From Arthrobacter celericrescens (lineage in GTDB: Bacteria > Actinomycetota > Actinomycetes > Actinomycetales > Micrococcaceae): DNA of 64,000 nt. Positions within the stretch are counted from its first letter, which is position 1; each line of letters opens with the position of its first letter. The translations under genes were made by a program, and so were the position numbers. Below are positions 17,344 to 25,900 of this stretch, one piece after another. The DNA lies in assembly GCF_003614925.1 (NCBI RefSeq), contig NZ_QYLP01000036.1, forward strand, positions 1 to 64,000. Reading direction: 5' to 3'. The notes beneath the pieces were generated by a model, which saw only the letters and a list, made by a program, of their open reading frames with translations, was not told where the DNA came from and searched no databases.

Positions 17344-18213
17344 ATGACCACCACCATCAAGCGCCCCGCCGCTGAGCGGGTTGTCCGCCGCAGTAAGCGC
17401 GACTGGTCCGTCGCAGGCCGGATCGTGCTGCTCTCCATCGCCGCGGTCCTGGTCCTGGGACCCGTGCTGTGGACCCTGTCCACCTCCCTGCGGCCGCCGG
17501 CGGAATCGTTCCAGCTGCCGCCGTCGTTCCTGCCGCTGGACCCGGACTTCGTCTCCTATGGGCAGGTCTTCAAGCAGTTGAACATCATCGGGCTCGTGAT
17601 CAACAGCGCGCTCGTCACCGGCCTGATCGCCGTCGGGCAGATGATCACCGCCGCACTGGCAGGCTACGCCTTCGCGAACCTCAAGTTCCGCGGCCGCGGC
17701 GCCCTGTTCTCGATCGTGCTGGCCACCATGATGGTGCCCGCCCAAGTGACGATCGTTCCCGTGTTCATGCTCATCCGCGGCGTCGGGCTCTCCGACACGC
17801 TGATGGCGTTGATCCTCCCGGCCATCCCGACGGCGTTCGGCACCTTCCTGATGCGCCAGTACTTCCTGGGGCTGCCGGCCGACCTCGCCGAAGCCGCGGC
17901 GATCGACGGTGCCTCCCCGTGGCGGACCTTCCGTTCGGTGTACGCGCCGCTGGCGATGCCGGGCCTGTCGATCGTGGGCATCCTGGCGTTCAACTTCCAC
18001 TGGAACGAATTCTTCCGGCCGCTCATCATGACCATCTCGGAGCAGAACTTCACGCTCCCGCTGGGCCTGGTCTCACTGCAGGGCAACCTCGGCACCGGAA
18101 GCATCTCCGTGGTGCTCGCCGGCGTGGTGCTCTCCATGATCCCGGCCCTGGTGGTCTTCATGTTCGGCCAGCGCGCCCTCCGGGACGGACTCACGGCCGG
18201 CACCGGCAAGTAA
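17344..18213 (+). CDS. sugar ABC transporter permease (MalG-like)
   Basis: A 289-residue second permease with the EAA loop LAEAAAIDGASPWRTFRSVYAPL. I chose the ATG at 17344 because GAGG lies 7 bases upstream; a GTG at 17332 overlapping the previous stop would add four residues. No ABC ATPase gene accompanies the pair, so a shared MsmK-type ATPase encoded elsewhere must energise it. Confidence 0.9.
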   Translation: MTTTIKRPAAERVVRRSKRDWSVAGRIVLLSIAAVLVLGPVLWTLSTSLRPPAESFQLPPSFLPLDPDFVSYGQVFKQLNIIGLVINSALVTGLIAVGQMITAALAGYAFANLKFRGRGALFSIVLATMMVPAQVTIVPVFMLIRGVGLSDTLMALILPAIPTAFGTFLMRQYFLGLPADLAEAAAIDGASPWRTFRSVYAPLAMPGLSIVGILAFNFHWNEFFRPLIMTISEQNFTLPLGLVSLQGNLGTGSISVVLAGVVLSMIPALVVFMFGQRALRDGLTAGTGK

Positions 18214-18238
18214 TCACAACGTCTGAAAAGGAACCTCA

Positions 18239-19636
18239 ATGAGCAACCCGGACCTGGCCGCAGCCGTCACCGCGGCCGGCCACGCCGACAGCCCTGCGGA
18301 CCCTGCGTTTCCGCGCCTGCACCCCCGCCCGGCGCAGGGCTGGATCAACGACCCCAACGGCATCAGCTACCTCAACGGCCGCTACCACGTCTTCTTCCAG
18401 TACAACCCGGACTCCGCCCGGCACCACCGGATCTGCTGGGGCCACGTCAGCTCCGCGGACCTGCTGCACTGGGACGAGCACCCCGTGGCGCTGCGGCCCC
18501 AGGACGGCGGGCCGGACGACTTCGGCTGCTGGACCGGCGTGGTGACGGACGACGGCGGCGTGCCCACCGCCGCGTACTCGGGCGTCCGTTCCGGTGAGGG
18601 TGCCTCGCAGGTGGTCATCGCCCGCGGCTCGGCGGACCTGGTGGACTGGGCCCAGGACGGGCATGTGGCGGTCTCGATGCCGGAGGATCCGCAGGTCACG
18701 GCCGTGCGGGACCCCTTTCTGTTCCGCTTCGAGGGCCGGCGCTACGCCATTCAGGGTGCCGGGCTGGCCGACGGGCGCGCCGCGCTGCTGCTCTACCGCG
18801 TGGACAGCATGGACCGCTGGGAATACCAGGGCATCTGGCTGACCACGGACAACGCGGCCGGTACGGGCCATGACGTGAACCGGGCCGAGATCTGGGAATG
18901 CCCGCAGCTGGTGCGCATTCCGGACGGCGAAGGCGGCACTGCCTGGGTGGCGATGTTCTCGCTCTGGCAGAAAGACGACGACCACGAACACGCCCTCGGC
19001 GTCGGCCACCTGATCGGCACCATGGCCGCCGACCCGGCAACGGGCCTGCCCGTGTTCACCCCGCACAGCGCCGGCAAGTCGGACTTCGGCCGGGACTTCT
19101 ACGCCCCGCAGGTCACCCAGCTCGACGACGCGGCGGACGGAACCCCGCGGGCCCTGCTCTGGGGCTGGGCCAACGAAGGGCCGGGCCGGGACGGCCGCCG
19201 GGGCCGCAGCCAGGAAGAGATCGACGCCGCCGGTTGGGCCGGTGTCCTGACCCACCCGCGCGTGCTGTCCCTCGCGGACGGCGAGCTTGCGGTGGCTCCG
19301 GCACCGGAGATCGACGGCTACCGGTCCGCACGGCTGGCGGGCGCCGCCGTCGGGCATGTGGACCTGCCGGCGTTCGCGGAAGCAAGGGTCACGGCGTCCT
19401 CCGACTTTGCCGGCGGCGAGGTGCGGCTCGTGCTGGGAGATGACCAGACCGTCTTCGCAGGCGCTTTGGCGGCGGGCGAGGAACTGCGGGTCTTCATCGA
19501 TGCGTCCCTCGTGGAGGTGTACCGCAGCGGTGCAGTGGCCACAACCCTCCGGGCCTACCCCGCGCCGGGCGAGGAATGGCGGCTGGAACTTCCCGCCGGT
19601 GCCTCGGCGGAGGTGTGGGAGCTGGCGGCGAAGTAG
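18239..19636 (+). CDS. glycoside hydrolase family 32 beta-fructosidase
   Basis: A 465-residue enzyme that cleaves beta-fructofuranosides such as sucrose or short fructans. The five-bladed propeller starts with WINDPNG (nucleophile D38), then R157-D158-P and the acid/base E220 of WECPQL. A C-terminal beta-sandwich ends the protein (LRVFIDASLVEVY). There is no signal peptide, so it acts in the cytosol on sugar imported by the upstream ABC system. The start at 18239 follows AAAGGAACC. It ends the operon and converges on the LacI gene, with a 66-bp palindrome between. Confidence 0.93.
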   Translation: MSNPDLAAAVTAAGHADSPADPAFPRLHPRPAQGWINDPNGISYLNGRYHVFFQYNPDSARHHRICWGHVSSADLLHWDEHPVALRPQDGGPDDFGCWTGVVTDDGGVPTAAYSGVRSGEGASQVVIARGSADLVDWAQDGHVAVSMPEDPQVTAVRDPFLFRFEGRRYAIQGAGLADGRAALLLYRVDSMDRWEYQGIWLTTDNAAGTGHDVNRAEIWECPQLVRIPDGEGGTAWVAMFSLWQKDDDHEHALGVGHLIGTMAADPATGLPVFTPHSAGKSDFGRDFYAPQVTQLDDAADGTPRALLWGWANEGPGRDGRRGRSQEEIDAAGWAGVLTHPRVLSLADGELAVAPAPEIDGYRSARLAGAAVGHVDLPAFAEARVTASSDFAGGEVRLVLGDDQTVFAGALAAGEELRVFIDASLVEVYRSGAVATTLRAYPAPGEEWRLELPAGASAEVWELAAK

Positions 19637-19648
19637 GCGGTGCGCTCA

Positions 19649-19714
19649 CCCAACTGACTCGCAGTTAACGTCGTTTTGAGCCCTCAAAAAGACAACAACT
19701 GCGAGCTAGTTGGG
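19649..19714. repeat. 66-bp palindrome, type C, copy 1
   Basis: The arms begin CCCAACT-GACTCGCAGTT and end AACTGCGAGCT-AGTTGGG, with an A/T-rich tip (TTTTGAG/CTCAAAA). A second copy of the same length with about 28 of 32 identical bases in the left arm lies at 62038-62103. It separates the convergent GH32 and lacI genes and could serve as a bidirectional terminator. Confidence 0.8.
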
Positions 19715-19717
19715 GAG

Positions 19718-20773
19718 TTAAGCCAGGGACGGGACCGGGCCCGTGGACTCCCGGATCACCAGGCGGCAGGGGACCATTGTTTCCAGGGTGCCGGCTGAGT
19801 CCACGGGATCCCCGCTCTCCACCGCGTCCAGCAGCCGGGTCATCGCAGTGGCGCCCATGTCCCGCAGTGGCAGCGCCATGGTGGTCAGGGCGGGGACCAT
19901 CGTGTTCGCGATGCGGAATTCGTCGTCGTAGCCCATGATCGACAGGTCCCGCGGCACGCTGAGCCCCAGCCGGGCGGCGGCCAGCACGACTCCGACGGCG
20001 AGGCGGTCGTTCGCGCACATGATCGCCGTCGGGCGTTCGGCCGGGGACACGCCGTCGAGCAGTTTCATCGCCCCGTTGAAACCGGTGTCGATGTCCCAGC
20101 CCGCCAGGAAGACGCGGTCCGCCCGGACGGGCAGCCCCGCGCTGTCGAACGCCGCGCGGAAGCCTTGCACGCGCAGGGGCGCCGCCGGGGAGCTTTGCGC
20201 ACCGGCGAGGAAGGCGATGTCCCGATGCCCCAGGCCCAGCAGGTGTTCGGTGGCTTCGCGGCCGCCGGACACCTCGTCCGGAATGACGTGGTGCAGGCGC
20301 GGCACGGGGGCGTTGTCGATGCAGTTGGCCAGGACCGACGGCACCCGGAGCATGCCCTGCGGCACGTCCAGCGGCTTGAGGCCCACGGTCACGTACATCA
20401 GCCCGTCCACCTGCCGGTCGAGCAGGGTTTCCACGGCGCTGGCATCCCGCGAGGAGTCCAGTTCGGTGTCCATCACCACGGTGACGAAGCCGCGGCTGCG
20501 GGCGACGTCGTCCGCGCCGCCGATGATGTTGCCGTCGAAGGGGCTGGTGACCACCTCGTCCGAGACGATGCCGATCACGCGCGTGCGCTGGTTCCGCAGG
20601 CTCAGGGCGATGGGGTTGGGGGAGTAGTTCAGCTCCGCGGCAGCCTGCCGGATCCGGTCCTGGCTTTCCTTGGCCACGTTGCCGTCCCCGCGGCCGTTGA
20701 GCACCAGGGAAACGGCGCTGCGGGAGACGCCCGCGCGTTTGGCGACGTCGAGCGCGGTTGCCTTGCGTTGCAT
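19718..20773 (-). CDS. LacI-family repressor of the fructoside operon
   Basis: A 351-residue regulator. The HTH spans about residues 5-25 (ALDVAKRAGVSRSAVSLVLNG), followed by the hinge and a periplasmic-binding-like effector domain (RTRVIGIVSDEV through the end). It is convergent with the ABC/GH32 operon. Its own upstream region has CTAACGCGTGTGAG, a near match to the palindromes at the fructoside promoter, so it probably represses both that operon and itself. The inducer is presumably a fructoside or fructose phosphate. Confidence 0.9.
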   Translation of the reverse strand: MQRKATALDVAKRAGVSRSAVSLVLNGRGDGNVAKESQDRIRQAAAELNYSPNPIALSLRNQRTRVIGIVSDEVVTSPFDGNIIGGADDVARSRGFVTVVMDTELDSSRDASAVETLLDRQVDGLMYVTVGLKPLDVPQGMLRVPSVLANCIDNAPVPRLHHVIPDEVSGGREATEHLLGLGHRDIAFLAGAQSSPAAPLRVQGFRAAFDSAGLPVRADRVFLAGWDIDTGFNGAMKLLDGVSPAERPTAIMCANDRLAVGVVLAAARLGLSVPRDLSIMGYDDEFRIANTMVPALTTMALPLRDMGATAMTRLLDAVESGDPVDSAGTLETMVPCRLVIRESTGPVPSLA

Positions 20774-20811
20774 CCCAACTCCTTCACACTGCGTTTTCCC
20801 TTGCAGTCTAC

Positions 20812-20825
20812 CTAACGCGTGTGAG
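20812..20825. promoter_or_regulatory. LacI-type operator upstream of the repressor gene
   Basis: CTAACGCGTGTGAG agrees with the perfect palindrome CTAACACGTGTTAG in 12 of 14 positions. It lies 39 bases before the repressor start, consistent with autorepression. Confidence 0.65.
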
Positions 20826-20893
20826 GGAAAGGGGGCATTTGCTACCGCTGCAGGAGGGCCGGCGTGAGCAACCGGGAGGCTGTCTGGGAGCGT

Positions 20894-21559
20894 CTAGCGC
20901 GGGATCGAGGACATCACCTGCGCCATGATGATGGAGACCTTAATGCTGGCAACCACGGCGCTCAGCACGAAGGTTCCGATCAGCGCCCACACCGGAGCAA
21001 GGCCACGCCCTGCGGCGACACCGTACACGATGACGGAGCGCCCGATGACGTAGACGGCCGGGCTGAGGAAGCACCAGGCCCAATGGAAGGGCCGGACCAC
21101 GCCGTCCTGGCTGAGCTTCTGCCAATCGAGGTACGCCAGAAGCACCGAGACCCCGTAGAGCAGGAAGCTCGAAACGACGATCGCGAAGTACCACGGCGTG
21201 AACAACGAGGCAGGATCAAGCACCTGCCGGGTGCCCACGGTCCGGAAGCGGATCTCGGGGTTCCATGCCAGCAGGAAAGTGACGGACAGCAGCGGCAGGA
21301 GTACGACGCCCCAGATATACGGGTTGTCGACGGGGGTCCGGCTGTCTATCTGCGGCCGCGGGGGCGGGCCCGCCCGGAGGGGCTGCCCGGTCTGGAGCGG
21401 CTGCCCGGCTTGGATGGGTTGCGCCTGTTGGAATGGTGGCCCGCCGCCGGCCACCTGGTGTGTCCACGCCGTGCCGTCCCACCAGCGGGACCGTCGCGTG
21501 TCCGCGGGATCGGGATACCAGCCTGGAGGTGGGGTGGAACCGCTGCCGGGGTGCGTCAT
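20894..21559 (-). CDS. DUF2510 domain membrane protein
   Basis: A 221-residue protein of unknown role. Residues 10-32 form a DUF2510 module (PPPGWYPDPADTRRSRWWDG), common in actinobacterial membrane proteins. A Gln/Pro/Gly-rich linker with QPxQxGQP repeats follows, then four to five transmembrane helices from about residue 80. The ATG at 21559 was chosen for GGGAG 6 bases upstream. It is a single gene. Confidence 0.75.
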   Translation of the reverse strand: MTHPGSGSTPPPGWYPDPADTRRSRWWDGTAWTHQVAGGGPPFQQAQPIQAGQPLQTGQPLRAGPPPRPQIDSRTPVDNPYIWGVVLLPLLSVTFLLAWNPEIRFRTVGTRQVLDPASLFTPWYFAIVVSSFLLYGVSVLLAYLDWQKLSQDGVVRPFHWAWCFLSPAVYVIGRSVIVYGVAAGRGLAPVWALIGTFVLSAVVASIKVSIIMAQVMSSIPR

Positions 21560-21703
21560 TGTGGGCTCCCAAAACTGTGCTTGTCCCCTGAGGATAATCC
21601 TCCCGGGGCATTCGCGCGCCCCCTCCCGTGCACGGACCTGCGGCGCATACGGAGCCACCCGAAACCGGCTCCTGTCGAAACCGTCTGCAAGGTTGTAGCC
21701 TAG

Positions 21704-21727
21704 GCCTGCCGGTTGTCACCGGCAGGC
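21704..21727 (+). promoter_or_regulatory. hairpin ahead of the lipoprotein gene
   Basis: GCCTGCCGG (21704-21712) and CCGGCAGGC (21719-21727) are perfect arms around the loop TTGTCA, ending 17 bases before the ATG. It may be a leader hairpin or a terminator blocking upstream transcription; no T-run is present. Confidence 0.4.
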
Positions 21728-21744
21728 TCTATGGGGGTGGGTCG

Positions 21745-22530
21745 ATGTCAATTTGCCGCAGGATTCTTGCGTTTGTCCTGGTTCCTTTGCTGCTTCTTTG
21801 TCTTGGTTCCTGCGCCCTGGGTCAGGGCGGGACTGCCCCGAGTTCACCGACGTCCTCTTCCGCGGGGCCTGGCGCTAGTACATTGTCGAGGGGCAAGCCG
21901 CTGCCGTTGTACTCCAGAGCTGAATTGCACGCGATGGTCGGCAGCCTCCGCTCAAGCGACGGAGCAGAGGCAGACGTCTTCGACGAAGAGGAACTCCTTT
22001 CCCGCCAGGACCCGGAAACCTATGCTCCTAAGGACATGACCAGCGTTCCCGCTGAATGCACCGACGACTTCCGGGCCACGCAATTGTCCGACGTCCGGAT
22101 CGAAAGCGCAGGAGCGATGCTTAGCGACAGGGACAGTATTTCGTTCCTGATGATCTCCTCGGACAGTTCCGGTCTTCTCTGGGCGAAGATGCATGGCATC
22201 GACAGGTTCCTCGGGTACTGCGATGGCGCAACGCTTACCGTCGACAAGCAGCGGATGAAGCTTGAACTGGACAGACTCTGGCCGGACCTCAACGGCTCGA
22301 AGTCCTTCAGCTACGTGTACACCATCACCGGGCCGGGCTTCAGCGACAAGTGGCTCCTCATGATGAGCATGAGCGGGAACCTGTTCGTCTCGGGCAGCCA
22401 TCCGCTATTCGATGGACAGGACCTCCAGGCAGCGCAAGCGGAACTGCGCAGCTATGTCAATGCCGCCCTTGACCTCGCCAAGCAGCCCAACGAAGGCATT
22501 TCCGCCGGACCCCCAGGCACCCCGGCGTAG
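21745..22530 (+). CDS. predicted lipoprotein, unknown function
   Basis: A 261-residue protein I do not recognise. The N-terminus is a lipoprotein signal (ILAFVLVPLLLLCLGSC; lipobox LGSC), so it should be anchored to the outer face of the membrane. A Ser/Thr/Pro-rich spacer follows. The mature part has three widely spaced cysteines at most and no motif I can name. The ATG at 21745 follows GGGGGTGG and directly precedes the signal. The neighbours (DUF2510 protein, menC) suggest no function. Confidence 0.7.
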   Translation: MSICRRILAFVLVPLLLLCLGSCALGQGGTAPSSPTSSSAGPGASTLSRGKPLPLYSRAELHAMVGSLRSSDGAEADVFDEEELLSRQDPETYAPKDMTSVPAECTDDFRATQLSDVRIESAGAMLSDRDSISFLMISSDSSGLLWAKMHGIDRFLGYCDGATLTVDKQRMKLELDRLWPDLNGSKSFSYVYTITGPGFSDKWLLMMSMSGNLFVSGSHPLFDGQDLQAAQAELRSYVNAALDLAKQPNEGISAGPPGTPA

Positions 22531-22580
22531 GCCTGTAAACGCGCGCCCCCTCGTCGGACACCCCCGGATACAGTGGCAAC

Positions 22581-23630
22581 ATGCCTGAACGCGCCGCCGG
22601 AGCAACCACGCCGCTGCCCGCCCTCGAGGAACTCCTGGCCACCGCCCGCGTGGTGAGCCTGCCGATGCGGGTCAAGTTCCGCGGCATCATGGAGCGCGAA
22701 ACGCTGCTCATCGAGGGGCCGGCCGGCTGGGGCGAATTCTGCCCCTTCCCCGAGTACGGCGACGCCGAGGCCTCCCGCTGGCTCGCCGCCGCCGTCGAGG
22801 CCGCCTGGACCGGATTCCCCGAACCGCTCCGCCGCAGCATCCCCGTCAACGCCACGGTCCCCGCCGTCGATGCCGCCCGGGTGCCCGAAGTGCTCGCCCG
22901 CTTCGGCCGCGTGGACGCCGTCAAGGTCAAGGTCGCAGAGCGGGGCCAGGATCTGGCCGAGGACATCGCCCGCGTCGAAGCCGTCCGGGAAGCACTACCG
23001 GACGCCGCGGTCCGGGTGGACGCGAACGGCGGCTGGGACGTGCCGCAGGCGGTGGAGGCACTCGGCCGGCTCGCCGCCGTCGGGCTCGAATACGCCGAGC
23101 AGCCGGTGCCGGACATCGACGGGCTCGCCGAGGTCCGCCGGCGGCTCGCCGCACGTGGCACACACGTGCTGATTGCCGCCGACGAGTCCGTGCGCAAGGA
23201 GGACGACCCCCTGAAGGTGGCCCGGGCCGGGGCCGCTGACCTGATCGTCGTGAAGGTGGCGCCGCTGGGCGGGGTCCGGCGTGCCCTGGAGATCGTGGCG
23301 CAGGCCGGGCTGCCCGCCGTCGTCAGCTCCGCCCTCGACACCTCCGTGGGAATCCGCGCGGGCCTCGCGCTCGCTGCCTCCCTGCCGGAACTGCCGTACG
23401 CGTGCGGGTTGGGGACCGTCCGGCTGTTCGAGTCGGACATCACCCTGGATCCGCTGGTGCCCGACGACGGCGCCATCGCCGTGCGCGACGCGGTGGCCGA
23501 CCCCGGGCTGCTGGAGCGGTACGCGGCACCCGCGGACCGCCGCGGCTGGTGGCTGGAACGGCTCCGCCGGGTGCACGGCGTCCTGGCAACCGCGGAATCC
23601 TCGGCACGGACCGAGTTCACCCAGACTTAA
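22581..23630 (+). CDS. menC: o-succinylbenzoate synthase
   Basis: A 349-residue enolase-superfamily enzyme that dehydrates SHCHC to o-succinylbenzoate in menaquinone synthesis. Catalytic features are visible: K115-V-K117, metal ligands in RVDANGG (D147), E173 of YAEQPVP and D201 of AADESV, and the opposite-face base K225 (VVKVAPLGG). Length is typical of actinobacterial MenC. menD lies downstream, with phoX between them. Confidence 0.93.
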   Translation: MPERAAGATTPLPALEELLATARVVSLPMRVKFRGIMERETLLIEGPAGWGEFCPFPEYGDAEASRWLAAAVEAAWTGFPEPLRRSIPVNATVPAVDAARVPEVLARFGRVDAVKVKVAERGQDLAEDIARVEAVREALPDAAVRVDANGGWDVPQAVEALGRLAAVGLEYAEQPVPDIDGLAEVRRRLAARGTHVLIAADESVRKEDDPLKVARAGAADLIVVKVAPLGGVRRALEIVAQAGLPAVVSSALDTSVGIRAGLALAASLPELPYACGLGTVRLFESDITLDPLVPDDGAIAVRDAVADPGLLERYAAPADRRGWWLERLRRVHGVLATAESSARTEFTQT

Positions 23631-23702
23631 CCAGAGCGTCCTCTCAGATTCCCCTTGCGCTGAAAGGGTGGCCGGGACCCAGTGACTACCCGGAGGCCTC
23701 CC

Positions 23703-25802
23703 ATGTCTGAAACGCCCGCCCGTACCTTCCCGCTCCTGCCGATGCTCGGCCACACCAGGGGCAAGCGCAGCCCGGTGACCTGCGCCCTCAAGTGCGACAA
23801 CGCGTGCGCCAGCCCCGCGTGCAACACCAGCTCCAACTCCTACTTCCGCGACATTGCTTCCGCGGCAATGTCCCGACGCGCGGCCCTGGGCCTGGGCGCG
23901 GCCGGTGCGCTCGCCGTCGCGCTCGGCGGGAACTTGGCCACTGCTGAAGGTGCAGAAGCCGCTGAAGGGCTGTCCGCCGCCGCCAAGGCCGGTTTTAACA
24001 CATCCAAGCTCGGCTTCACCCCGATTGCTCCGGTGGACTACACCGTGGACGAATTCACCGTTCCCGAAGGCTACGCGTGGCGTCCGATCATCCGCTGGGG
24101 CGACCCGCTCTTCAACGACAGCCCGGACTTCGATCCTGCTGCGCAGAGCCCCGAGGCACAGGCCCGCCAGTTCGGCTACAACAACGACTACTCGGACATC
24201 ATTGAGCTGCCCGGCAGCAAGGGCCGCCGCGCCGTGATGTTCGCCAACCACGAGTACACGAACGACAGCCTGATGTTCTCGCAGGCCGAGACCGCAGCCG
24301 ATCCGGCCCGTGTGCGTGCCGTGGCCCGCGCGGCCCAGGGCCTGACCGTTGTCGAGCTGCAGCGCGGGAACAGGAACCAGCCGTGGAGCTACGTCAAGGG
24401 CGCCCCGCTGAACCGCCGCTTCCTGACCGAAACCGAGTACCAGCTGACCGGCCCGGCCGCCGGCTCATCCCTGCTCAAGACCGTTGCAGACCCCTCTGGC
24501 CGCCGCCCCAAGGGCACCATCGGCAACTGCTCCGGCGGCACCACCCCGTGGGGCACCATCCTCTCCGGCGAAGAGAACTTCCAGGGCTACTTCCGCGCCC
24601 CGGGCACCTCGGCCGGCGATCTGCGTTACGGCCTGAAGGACAAGCAGTCCACCTTCGGCTGGGAACTGGACGAGCCGCGCTGGGACACCCGCAACCCGGG
24701 CTACGAGAACGAAGCCAACCGCTTCGGCTGGATCGTCGAGGTGGACCCGATGGACCCGACGTCGACCCCCAAGAAGCACACGTCCTTGGGTCGGCTGAAG
24801 CACGAAGGCGCCAACATCCAGATCGCCGCGAACGGCAAGGCCGTGGCCTACACCGGTGACGACGAGCGCTTCGACTACCTCTACAAGTTCGTCTCCAAAG
24901 GCACCTTCCGCACCGGCAGCACCGTTGCAGACCGCGAACTGAACAAGACCCTGCTGCACGAAGGCGACCTCTACGTTGCGCAGTTCACCGGCGACTCCCC
25001 GGTCTCCGAAATCACCGGAACCGGCGCGCTGCCGGCCGACGGTTCCTTCGACGGCACCGGCCGCTGGCTGCCGCTCGTGGTCGACGGCGCATCCGCCGTT
25101 GCGGGCATGACCGTCGCCGAGGTTCTCGTTTACACCCGCCTCGCCGCGGACAAGGCCGGCGCCACCAAGATGGACCGCTGTGAAGACGTCCAGCCGAACC
25201 CCGCCACCGGCAAGGTCTACGTCGCCTGCACCAACAACTCGGACCGCGGCAAGGTGGGCAAGGAAGGCGCCACCGAGGTCAACCCGCGCACCCTCAACCG
25301 CGACGGCCACGTGGTGGAGATCATCGAGGACGGCGGAGACCAGACCGCCACCACCTTCACCTGGAACCTGCTGCTCGTTGCCGGCGACCCCGCCAAGAAC
25401 ACCAGCACCTACTTCTCCGGCTACCCGGCGGACAAGGTTTCCCCGATCTCCTGCCCGGACAACCTGGCCTTCGACTCCGTGGGCAACCTGTGGATCTCCA
25501 CCGACGGCGCCCCGGGCGTCATCGGCTACAACGACGGCCTGTTCAAGGTCACGCTGGAAGGACCGGAGCGCGGCAAGGTGGAGCAGTTCCTCTCCGTGCC
25601 GCGCGACGCCGAAACCTGCGGCCCGATCATCCACGATGAGGAACGCCACGTGTTCGTCTCCGTGCAGCACCCGGGTGAGGAAGGCACTTACGAGGCGCCG
25701 AATTCGTACTTCCCGGACTACGTGCCGGCCGCCGGCCAGGCCAAGCCCGGCCAGTTCAAGGGTCCGCGTCCGTCCGTGGTCCAGGTCTACCGCGTGGACT
25801 AA
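23703..25802 (+). CDS. phoX: PhoX-family alkaline phosphatase (DUF839)
   Basis: A 699-residue secreted phosphatase of the Ca/Fe-dependent PhoX type that releases phosphate from organic esters. A long Cys-containing N-region precedes an RR motif (MSRRAALGLG, R58-R59) and a hydrophobic stretch, which indicates Tat export with cofactor already bound. The body has PhoX signatures (FANHEYTND, NCSGGTTPWGTILSGEENF, GRLKHEGANI, PDNLAFDSVGNLWISTDG). The ATG at 23703 has GGAGG 5 bases upstream. It sits between menC and menD but has no known link to menaquinone. Confidence 0.9.
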   Translation: MSETPARTFPLLPMLGHTRGKRSPVTCALKCDNACASPACNTSSNSYFRDIASAAMSRRAALGLGAAGALAVALGGNLATAEGAEAAEGLSAAAKAGFNTSKLGFTPIAPVDYTVDEFTVPEGYAWRPIIRWGDPLFNDSPDFDPAAQSPEAQARQFGYNNDYSDIIELPGSKGRRAVMFANHEYTNDSLMFSQAETAADPARVRAVARAAQGLTVVELQRGNRNQPWSYVKGAPLNRRFLTETEYQLTGPAAGSSLLKTVADPSGRRPKGTIGNCSGGTTPWGTILSGEENFQGYFRAPGTSAGDLRYGLKDKQSTFGWELDEPRWDTRNPGYENEANRFGWIVEVDPMDPTSTPKKHTSLGRLKHEGANIQIAANGKAVAYTGDDERFDYLYKFVSKGTFRTGSTVADRELNKTLLHEGDLYVAQFTGDSPVSEITGTGALPADGSFDGTGRWLPLVVDGASAVAGMTVAEVLVYTRLAADKAGATKMDRCEDVQPNPATGKVYVACTNNSDRGKVGKEGATEVNPRTLNRDGHVVEIIEDGGDQTATTFTWNLLLVAGDPAKNTSTYFSGYPADKVSPISCPDNLAFDSVGNLWISTDGAPGVIGYNDGLFKVTLEGPERGKVEQFLSVPRDAETCGPIIHDEERHVFVSVQHPGEEGTYEAPNSYFPDYVPAAGQAKPGQFKGPRPSVVQVYRVD

Positions 25803-25820
25803 GCGCCTCCGCAGTCTCCA

Positions 25821-25881
25821 AACGCGGGGTCACTCCGCGCCCATGTTTGCGCCAAACATGGGCCGTGAGTGACCCCGCGTT
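25821..25881. repeat. 61-bp intergenic palindrome (type B)
   Basis: The outer arms AACGCGGGGTCACTC and GAGTGACCCCGCGTT are perfect 15-bp complements. After a 4-base internal mismatch the inner arms CCCATGTTT and AAACATGGG pair around GCGCC. It lies between phoX and menD and would fold strongly in RNA. Its right end lies 19 bases before the menD start. Confidence 0.85.
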
Positions 25882-25900
25882 GCTAATTAGACTTAGGTCC

